DNA from: Seminavis robusta
Taxonomy: Eukaryota > Bacillariophyta > Bacillariophyceae > Naviculales > Naviculaceae
Direction: 5' to 3'
NCBI GenBank assembly: GCA_903772945.1
Contig: CAICTM010001508.1
Span: 1-27,923, forward strand
Length of the DNA stretch: 27,923 nt
In this document: positions 18,524-26,639 of the stretch, one piece after another
Layout: every line of letters begins with the position of its first letter
Position numbering within the stretch: position 1 is the first letter of the stretch
Notes under the pieces: generated by a model
The model's database searches: none
Told to the model about the DNA's origin: nothing
The model's input: the letters and a program-made list of their open reading frames with translations, nothing else
Made by a program: the position numbers and the translations under genes

Positions 18524-18565
18524 GCCCTGGCGACAACACCCGACTTCGTCGTGTGTTGCCGCCCG
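18524..18565. repeat. Hairpin-forming 42-bp repeat, copy 2
   Basis: Identical to 18441-18482, in the same orientation, 83 bp further on. Both copies are preceded by a loosely similar CCTTCTTT tract, suggesting a tandem duplication of a unit of about 83 bp in which only the hairpin stayed unchanged. Confidence 0.85.
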
Positions 18566-19320
18566 CTTACCATAATTTTACAGCTGTCACTCCCGTATGT
18601 ACCTGTAACTTTTGTAGCTTCTGCTGGCTTATTGTGTTGAGTGAACTAACCTTGAATAATCATGATTTATTCCTACCCCCGGATTTGTAGAACCTTCAAT
18701 TTCCAGTTTTGTTGGCTTACGCCTATCTCTATCCCTAAATTTTGGCTTCACCGGAACAGGAAACAGGAAACAGGAAATACCAAAAAAGGGGGTGAGGGCT
18801 CAGGCAGATAGACTGCCGAGGTATTTACATGATACATATGCATACATGTACTGGGCATGTAGATATTCTTCAATCTAGCTATTAATAGTTGGATGCTGCC
18901 TAACGGGGGTTTAGAGGAGGTAGATTATCTAGTACGGTTGCCTACCTTTGTAGTATACCCGTACCCAACTACCGGTAGCTAGCTACCAGGAGCTGTTGTT
19001 AGCATGAGCAGCCGATGGGACACCTTGAAGCCAAACAGTGACACGAAGAGACAAGGTAGCAGCAGTAATGGTGGCTATGACAAACAGCGCAACCAGAGGC
19101 GAAATAATAATACATACACACATGTTGTCTTGTCAGATAGCTACTAGTACATGCAGCGATCATGGCATATCAGGGAATGTGGGATCAATCCTCTCTCCAT
19201 CAGACGGCAAAACACATCAAGAGCTGCTTTGCATGCAATGCGGCAATTGCCTTTCTCTGCGCACCTCGATAGCCTGGTAAGGTCCTGTTCCTCCACCACT
19301 CCACATTGACATTTTTCAAT

Positions 19321-20118
19321 TCAATGCAACGACGATGCCCCAGGATCAATCCCCACCAAGGCAATCCCTGCGGCAATCATGACAATTCCCAACCACCCTC
19401 GTCGCGTGAGTCGTTCTCCCAGCCATACGGCACCCAAGAGAGTGCCAATGACCACACTGCCACCGATAACGGTAGGAATGCTCTTGGAGGCAGGCACTCC
19501 CAGACTGCTAATGATAAAGGACAAGATTTCGGCCGCTCCCACGGCCGCCCCCGCCGCAATGGCCCATGTTACTCCGATGCGACTGAGTTGGAGAGTAGCG
19601 CCGTCTTTTTTCAGCTGTTGGACGCCCAACAAGGTCGCTCCCAGTGCCGCTGCTACAATTTGGAGTAGGACACCTCCCAAAATGGGATCCATGGACGAGG
19701 ACGCCTTTTTGATAAATAGATTGTAGAGCGCATAGGCGAGGGCACAAGCGAGTGCTGGACCCAACCAAACCGACAAGGCAGGATTGGTGGTTGTTAGGAG
19801 GACGGTGGCGCCACCGCGGAGTCGAGTGGTCGTGGGACGAACCCAGCTTTTTGGGGCAGTGATCTTCGTGGTGTGGCTGGATCGTTTGTTGAAAGGAGGA
19901 AGGATTCTCCATCGCCTCTGTCCGTGTTCTTTGGATGGCTGATCTTGAAGAGTACCATCTGCCAGAGGCGCAGCAGCACACGTTCTTCGGTCAAAGGGCG
20001 CTGGATAGGGGTTGAGACGAAACGCAGCAGAGGTGGATCCAATGCTACACAAACACCAGAAAAAAAGCACGAAACGATAGGAGACGGTCCTCATTCTCTT
20101 GCAGGCTGACGGCTGCAT
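19321..20118 (-). CDS. Half-size EamA/DMT-type transporter with plastid-type presequence
   Basis: 265 residues from ATG 20118 (the frame extends to 20145 but without ATG). Residues 9-32 form a signal peptide (VSYRFVLFFWCLCSIGSTSAA) ending AA|FRLNP, followed by a basic, Ser/Thr-rich stretch to about 105 ending RLRGGA; this is the diatom bipartite plastid pattern. Five hydrophobic helices follow at about 120-136, 146-164, 182-203, 213-233 and 241-257, with GERLTRRGWLGIVMIAAGI, the typical end of an EamA repeat. A single EamA repeat implies a dimer, unlike ten-helix family members. The likely place is a plastid envelope membrane; the substrate cannot be told from sequence. The second Met (20094) is an alternative start that keeps the signal. 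Confidence 0.8.
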   Translation of the reverse strand: MQPSACKRMRTVSYRFVLFFWCLCSIGSTSAAFRLNPYPAPFDRRTCAAAPLADGTLQDQPSKEHGQRRWRILPPFNKRSSHTTKITAPKSWVRPTTTRLRGGATVLLTTTNPALSVWLGPALACALAYALYNLFIKKASSSMDPILGGVLLQIVAAALGATLLGVQQLKKDGATLQLSRIGVTWAIAAGAAVGAAEILSFIISSLGVPASKSIPTVIGGSVVIGTLLGAVWLGERLTRRGWLGIVMIAAGIALVGIDPGASSLH

Positions 20119-20397
20119 GATGGGTACCCAATAGCTGCGAAGCAAGATGTGTTAGTGTGTTTTAGTGGCTTGGCGATGTGGTAGCAAAAAAATGAGAGAA
20201 ATTGCAAAAAAGGTGCCAGGATTTGCGATCTCGGCAAAGATACAGTCACGAGGCTTTGATCACGACTGACATCATTCACCCATCAAACAGTCGCCTCCCT
20301 TTCTGCTCGCCCAACAACTTCTTTCCTAGCTAGTACCAGAATGTACTTGCTAGCTAGATCTCAATCCAAATTTTTCCATGCTCCAGCACAACTGACT

Positions 20398-20860
20398 GGA
20401 GCGTTCCTCAATCGTGCATAAACCGACCCTAAAATAGGGTCGGATTTAGGGTCGGGTTCCCTTTAGGGTCGGGTTTCGAAACCGACCCTAAAAATAGGGA
20501 CGTTTTCTGAAAAATAGGGACGGTTTCTGAAAAACCGTCCCTAATTTAGGGTCGGGTTTCGTTTTAGGGTCGGGTTTCGTTTTAGGGTCGGGTTTGAAAA
20601 ACGTCCCTAAATAGAAACGGGACTGCCTGGTAAATACATTGAAAACGCACCAATATTAGGGTCGGGTTTCGAAACCGACCCTAAAAATAGGGACGTTTTC
20701 TGAAAAATAGGGACGGTTTCTGAAAAAACGTCCCTAATTTAGGGTCGGGTTTCGTTTTTGGGTCGGGTTTTGAAACCGTCCCTAATATTTAGGGACGGTT
20801 TCAAAACCCGACCCTAAATTAGGGTTGGATTTAAAGTCATGCACGATTGAGGAACGCTCC
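20398..20860. mobile_element. MITE-like element with inverted terminal repeats and nested internal repeats
   Basis: A 463-bp element bounded by a perfect 22-bp inverted repeat (left 20398-20419, starting GGAGCGTTCCTCAATC; right 20839-20860). The interior is made only of variants of TTAGGGTCGGGTTTC and TAGGGACGGTTTC in both orientations, forming many small palindromes, and includes a direct repeat of about 105 bp nearly identical at 20464 and 20657 (period 193). It has no coding capacity of its own. I could not find a clean target-site duplication next to the terminal repeats. It sits inside the end of the TPR gene, whose last 21 codons and stop lie in it. Confidence 0.82.
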
Positions 20861-22704
20861 TGCTTCTGCACCTCTTTCTTGGAGTCTTCAATAAAACCCA
20901 AGCAATTCTTTGTCAGTGGATGATCTAGTCCAAACGCTGGCTCCCGAATGGCAAGGCACTCTTCAAATTTCAACAAGGCACCAGAATAGTCACTCATAGA
21001 ATACAATACACCACCGATATTTTCGTAGGTGATTGCCACATCAGGATGATTATCTCCCAATGCTGGCAATTCAATGGCAAGAGCTTCCTCAAACTTTACC
21101 AAAGCACCTTCAAAGTCAGCCATAACATACAGGACAGAACCAATATTGTTGTGGATGGCCGCCACATCAGGATGATTCTTGCCGAGTACAGACACAAAAA
21201 TGGCAAGAGCTTCCTTTTGTTTTGACAGAGCACCTTCATAGTCACCCATCTCCTGCAGAACAAGCCCAATATTGTTGTACATGGTCACCACAGTCATATG
21301 ATCCTTGCCCAATACTCTCAACCCAATGGCAAGAGCTTCCTCAAACTTTTCCAAAGCACCTTCATACTCACCCATCTCCTGCAGAACATTCCCAATATTG
21401 TTGTACATCTTCATCACAAAAATATTATCCTTGCCCCACACTGGCGATCCAATGGCAAGAGCTTCCTCAAATCTTGATATAGCTCCTTCATAGTCACCCA
21501 TATCATCCAGAACACCAACAATGTTGCAGTAAGTGGTTGCCACTGATGGATGATTCTTGCCCAAGGCTGACGCAATCCAATGGCAAGACATTCCTCAAAC
21601 TTTAACAAAGCACCTTTATAGTCACCCATCTTCTGCAGGACAGAGCCAATGTTTTGGTTGGTGGTTAATGTTTCTTCATGATTCTTGCCCAGGACAGTCT
21701 CACAAATTGTCAGAGCAGTCTGGTGGAGTTTCATGGCTGCACCATGTTCTCCATTGTGGTTAAGAATATCGCCAATTTCGTTGCAAAAATCTACATAGTC
21801 TTCATTGTTGGTGTTCTCTCTGGTCTCCACCAACTGAGTGAGGACACGTTGCATCCATCCACGCAACAAGTCATTGACTAGATTGTTGAGCACAGAGTAT
21901 CCAACATCCGATTCTACTTCACCAAGAATAGCCAGCCTGTCGCTTTCCACAGATGCCTGGGCATTTTCAACTTTGGTGTTGCCGAGTGTCTCATAGAGAG
22001 CATATATGCCTTCTCCATCATCAACAACATCCTCCTCTAGAGATTCCTTCTCCTTGGGTGGCATGACAATATCCATCTTGCACCCATCTGTGCCGTGAGC
22101 GGTAAAGATCTCAAAAATGCACCAGACTCGAGTAATGTAGACAGGTGCATTCCATGGAGCCATCATGGCCAGCAAATGACCAATTTTCTTGACTCGCTCT
22201 CCAAAGATGGCAAAGAAGTCCACCTTGGCAGAAGGTGCGATCATTCCTGATTTCTGCTGAGTAGAATTTTCCACAACCCTGTGTTGATTGACACAGAGGC
22301 AGCAGATCCAGATATAGGTTCTCTTGGGATCGAGGTTGTTCTGGTGGCAAAAATCAGAAAGGGTATCCACAATATCCCCAATCGAATAAGCCCACGAATA
22401 GCTGAGCATATGCGTTGCCTCTCCGACATGGTCCTCCCCTTGGAGGCAATGGGAGTAGGCAGCACCCATCTTTCCATCCAAGGGACAAGTGGTGCGTGCT
22501 CCCTTGGTTCGGATAACTCCAGGAGAACCTGTTAGATTTTCAATTTGGTAGATTCTAGAGTCTCTAGATAGTGGATTTCCTGGCTGTTGTAGAATCTTTC
22601 GAGGTACATACTTCTTGCAGAAAATTATGCTCCAAATGATAGACACTGACTCCTTTCAGTGTATCCAGCTGCTCGTGGCTCTTTTTGGTGTCTTGGGAAT
22701 GCAT
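20782..22704 (-). pseudogene. TIR-like domain plus kinesin-light-chain-type TPR protein, with two frameshifts and a MITE-derived C-terminus
   Basis: ATG 22704 opens a frame (MHSQDTKKSHEQLDTLKGVS.., then VYHLEHNFL) that stops near 22560. The middle frame (about 22640-21570, no useful ATG) carries a Rossmann-type domain: HMLSYSWAYSIGDIVDTL (near 22400), RTYIWICCLCVNQH (near 22300) and YITRVWCIFEIF (near 22120), a layout resembling TIR domains. It then enters the TPRs. Near 21570 the frame returns to that of the start and continues to 20782. About seven 42-residue TPR units (GDYEGALxKFEEALAIxxxxLGKNHPxV..NNIGxVLxxM) follow. The two shifts cancel each other. The last 21 residues and stop come from the inserted MITE. 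Either a decaying copy or assembly errors; the MITE insertion is real sequence in both cases. Confidence 0.75.
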
Positions 22705-23100
22705 TTTTGTTATCTTAGAGGACACTATGTACTCGACTGTCACTCAATGGCAGAATGCAATGTGAGGTACAAGAGTGGTTACTATGGGATATTAGAGGGG
22801 ACTTGGGGAGGATGATGGTCATCGTCGTTGTCGTCGTTCGCGTCGTTGACGTTTCTTGATCCTGAAATTAGAAATCGCCAACCCATCTTTTTCTCTGGGG
22901 TTGGTCTGTCAGAATTTTGCCTCAACACGGCGGCCAGTAGTTGAACATTTTGCCAGCTAGAAATTGGACTGAGACCTACATGGTCACCCCAAAATTGAGA
23001 TTTGCTGGGGAGACATAAAATTTGATTGCAGCAGCCTTCGGTTTCAAGGTTGCTCCTCTTGTTGTAGAGTGTTGAAGGTGGTTATGTTGAAGAGACAAGG
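22705..23100. other. Intergenic region upstream of the TPR gene
   Basis: No gene supported. Contains a short (CGT)n-like tract around 22818-22855. It separates the TPR gene from the retroelement remnant. Confidence 0.4.
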
Positions 23101-23479
23101 AGAGAGTGACTATCCCGTTGTAGCCTTGGTTGTTTCTTCCATCCTAGAGTCGATTTGGCTTGGTGTCGGCATGGTCTGCGGTTGACCACGGCATTTTACG
23201 GCTGTTGCGTTGATAGAAGTATCCGATCGCCACGGCAGAACTGGCAACAACAAGAGGCAAGGAAGTGGCAACAAGGCAGCGACCATCTCAACGGCAAGTG
23301 AGAACAAGAGGCTTACATCATATCATTGTTTCTGAGAGGAGGTCGACTGAAGTGTTGTACGAAACTTCCCACTGGGTTCACGTCTCATCGGCGCCCAGGG
23401 AAGTTGGTCTCGCAACGGTCGATCTCCAATCGGAAGGCAGGTTTGAGAGAAGCTCTGCACGGCCGACAGTACTCTTGAT

Positions 23480-25400
23480 GACGCAAATTCCATCATATCC
23501 AACAACAACAATTCTTTCGATCCCGGTGCTGATTTCATTGCTGATTCCATTGCGACGCTCACCGCAATGAAGAAGAACAATAATTATGACATTGTCCACG
23601 CTGCGACCACTACAATTGAGTGACTTCCATCACAAAGAACATCAATTCCCACGACGCTGCTGCTCAGTCCACTGTCGACAATGAGAAAAGCAAGTTGCCT
23701 ACAGCTCTTTTAGCCAATGCAACGACAGTCCTTACAGTCACAGCAGTTCGGATCATACATACGATTCTACTCTTCCAATTGCAATGACAGACAACGCCAA
23801 CAACGGACACAACAAAATTATGTTTGCCGGCCATGGCAAGGCCTTGGAAAACATTTGCACTGCTGCCGACAAAACAGGAAATTACAAGGCAACGTTGGCA
23901 GCGCTGTCTCTCCACCAATATCACGCTTTGAGTCATCCGCCGACAACAAGAAAGGATTATTTCCAACTATGGAAGGACAACAGCCACTCCCGATTTTGAT
24001 GGCCTTAACGGTCTCCTGCAGAATAAAGGCCGACAGAAGCAGCAACAAATTAGCTAGTTACCAACAACACATATTTTCCGCACTGGCTTGCCTATAATGT
24101 GCTCGACATGATGACATTCCGTGCCATCAATTCTGCTCCAGCAGCTTCTCTCAGGGGAGTTTATAAACTCACATCCACCAGCAATGCCATCCTGCAGAAG
24201 TCCGACAACAACACCATTCTGCAGCCTTTGGTTCTGGTTCCATAGCCTTCAACGAACAACACCATCAGTCCTCACTTGCCTTGTTTGTGTTTCGTACTAT
24301 GTCATCTAGTATTGGAGGGTCTGTTCGCCTTCTTGGCAACACCATACAAACTAGGGAAGATTGTGTCAAGCCCAGCCTCAGTACTGCATCTGCCAAGACC
24401 AACTCGACAACTTGTCCAATGACGGCGACAACAAGTCCAAGTCACGCTGTAGAATGATGTGAGATTCGACAATGATGCTTCCTTTCCAGTCAACGCCAAC
24501 CATGGCAACGCTACTGGTACTCCTATGTACAACCAATGCAACAGTGCTCATCACAGACGATGACAACAATTATTTTGGTTCTATTGCAACACCCGTCACA
24601 GCCAATATTAATAAGCTGGGTACGGCCAACAAACAACTCGCCAACAATGACAACAATTCCGGCCTCGATCTCACTGCCACGCCCACGCGCGACAAGCCAG
24701 TGGACGACCACAACGAGTCTACACTGGAGATTGAGCTTCTTGCCAACGGTCTCATTGACGACCACGGAAAGCATCCGACAAAAGTCGCCATGGAGCCCTC
24801 AACATCGACAACAAGAAGGTCACCTGCTACAAGCAAGAGATTGCAATGAATTATGGGAAGAAACCGACAACAACCATCGCCTTTGATTCATCTTTCGTTA
24901 ACGACAAATTACTCTGTGCCGACAAAATCAACAATGACGGACAAGACGATGCCGCGAAATTACAATTTTCCTGCCGTGGAAAGATGACAACTTTCCACTC
25001 CTTTGAGTCTACTGCGGTGGCCAACACTCGAAAGAACAACAACAATCTTGACCGTGCCCACTACGCTGCTACTACAATCACAGCGGCGTTCATCAGGGAC
25101 AAAAACAACAAATTGATTGCCTCGGCCGAAACTTGCCTCGCTTCTAAAAAAACAATTATTTCGCTCTCATTGCGGTTGCCGATCCAATTACAAAGCCCGC
25201 TGCAATCAACCACGATGACGACAAGACGGATTGTGCTGCTGTTGCAAAATCCCGCTTCGAGTCTACTACCGAGGGGATTACTCAAGACAGCAACAAATCG
25301 ACAAATTTTTTCGCCCTCGATATCAAGAAGGAGCCACCTTTTTTTCGCCGCTGAATGCAAGAAGCACTCACTTGCCCCCCCCATCACCTGCAGTGTCTCC
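23480..25400 (+). pseudogene. Frameshifted Asn/Asp/Thr-rich coding remnant (ORF1-like)
   Basis: Protein-like pieces follow one another in different frames: NNNNSFDPGADFIADSIATL (about 23500), INSHDAAAQSTVDNEKSKL (about 23650), GHNKIMFAGHGKALENICTA (about 23807), DDDNNYFGSIATPVTANINK (about 24558), DRAHYAATTITAAFIRDKNN (about 25050), and DDDKTDCAAVAKSRFESTTE (about 25212). The block SRFES/SFES recurs (near 23928, 25000 and 25255) and ACAAC-rich Asn codons recur every 50-100 bp, so the region grew by internal repetition. No known domain is seen. It is placed as ORF1 of the retroelement from position only. Confidence 0.4.
24275..24394 (+). repeat. Direct repeat unit I of the ORF1-like region
   Basis: About 120 bp that match 25767-25885 with scattered differences. 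Both encode in the same relative frame ALFVF..MSS / LFVFGMPS and ..IRTRGDCVK-type sequence (here NTIQTREDCVKPSLSTASA). A weaker relative lies at 25579-25640. Confidence 0.75.
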
Positions 25401-25571
25401 CATTACATCTGCAACCTCTATCATGCGAACAAGTGGAAGAGTGCATCCTGGCAAGACCACTTACACTGACAACAAACAGACAACAAAAGTACCATGTTCC
25501 AACCATGAAGAGTCACTTCTCATCTCCACGGAGCCTTTTATCGACCGTGGGAACAAGCTTGTTGACCATCA

Positions 25572-26120
25572 GTGTGTCCGGTATGTCTTCTTCTACCGTG
25601 GAAGACGCCATACGAACAAGGAGAGATTCAGACAAGCTCGCATCCGACACCTACCGATAAACCGACCCAATGTTTGTTCAAGTACGATAATCCAGCCTTT
25701 GCTGACAAGTACGGCCCTGGTTCCACGGACTACGGCAACGCTCCTCAACACGATCATAAGTTCCCTCTTACCTTATTTGTGTTCGGTATGCCATCTATTA
25801 TTGTAGAGTCTGTTCGCCCTCGTGTCGACACCATACGAACAAGGGGAGATTGTGTCAAGCTAAGCCTCCGTACTGCATCTGCCAATGCCAATATCCCATC
25901 TAAGGATACTAATTGCAAAGCTACATATCTGGTCCCAGCCAAACCTGGTGACTACTACGTGGAGGATATCACCGGCAAAGCTACACACCTGGTCAATCCT
26001 AACAACTACGACAACAATAGTACCTTCTGTGCTGCTGTTTCTATCTATTCCGTTGTCACTCTAATGATACTCATCAAGGAACTGTCCAGCTCAATAAGAG
26101 TAGCATACGAAATAGGGTAG
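25572..26120 (+). CDS. Longest intact frame of the ORF1-like region (repeat-bearing, unknown)
   Basis: A 182-codon open stretch without an ATG at its beginning; first ATG-like context is internal. It contains LTLFVFGMPSIIVESVRPRV, then TRGDCVKLSLRTASANANI, two related blocks CKATYLVPAKPGDYYVED and GKATHLVNPNNYDNN, and a hydrophobic end (CAAVSIYSVVTLMILI). Not recognised. It is the best preserved piece of the retroelement's ORF1-like part. Confidence 0.35.
   Translation: MCPVCLLLPWKTPYEQGEIQTSSHPTPTDKPTQCLFKYDNPAFADKYGPGSTDYGNAPQHDHKFPLTLFVFGMPSIIVESVRPRVDTIRTRGDCVKLSLRTASANANIPSKDTNCKATYLVPAKPGDYYVEDITGKATHLVNPNNYDNNSTFCAAVSIYSVVTLMILIKELSSSIRVAYEIG
25767..25885 (+). repeat. Direct repeat unit II of the ORF1-like region
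   Basis: Counterpart of 24275-24394, about 1.5 kb downstream in the same orientation. The shared core includes the GTCTGTTCGCC and GATTGTGTCAAGC words and TACTGCATCTGCCAA. Confidence 0.75.
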
Positions 26121-26639
26121 ATCTTGGCGAGACCACATCCTACGGCCACAGTATGCTCTTCCGTAAATCAATCTTCCGGTACGGCCTGACAACCCAACCA
26201 CGTCAAACGCTCCTGTCGACATCCGAGTTAACCGTGAGCTTGACCCTTTGCATAGCCTGCAACCTCTGCTGAGAATGTCCCCATCACATTGACAGATGTG
26301 ATCAGCCAGTTGCGTTCTGTCTCAAAGCAACATTCATTTATGACTGCCCAGGAGGATGGCATTGCAGACAACATTCCATGGACAACCGTAATCAGACCAA
26401 TACCCAATGAAGAACAGAGTTCATTCGCATTCAACAGTGAAGGCAACCGCCCCATATCTTTTGGTTACGGCACATGTTCGGTTCGGTCTGAAATGGACGC
26501 CAAGAGCTCACCTCTGAATCTAACGACAACAACCTGAATTTTGGAGACAATCACTGTGGCACAACGAGGTAGCGAAGACAGTGAAACAGCAGCCCATCTC
26601 TACATGTGTACTCTCAATGATCCAATACTGTGGAGTGCA

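Larger units (their letters stand above)
18096..19320. other. Intergenic region with duplicated hairpin and short repeats
   Basis: 1.2 kb with no supported gene. It includes the two hairpin copies described separately, a GGAAACA repeat at 18753-18777, and a TACCGGTAGCTAGCTACC palindrome cluster near 18970. Its left end should contain the tRNA dimethylallyltransferase promoter, and its right end the 3' UTR of the transporter gene. Confidence 0.5.

Noticed and set aside
18441..18565. CRISPR-like array or rho-independent terminator
   Set aside because: Only two copies, eukaryotic context, no array and no T-run after the stem; kept as a duplicated hairpin of unknown role.
19038..19280. Plus-strand ORF beside the transporter gene
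   Set aside because: Starts with GTG, no domain and no coding character.
20420..20838. Telomere-like array (CCCTAAA/TTTAGGG words)
   Set aside because: Words are always embedded in longer units with TCGGG or ACGG, occur in both orientations and are bounded by inverted repeats, so this is a transposon interior and not a telomere array.
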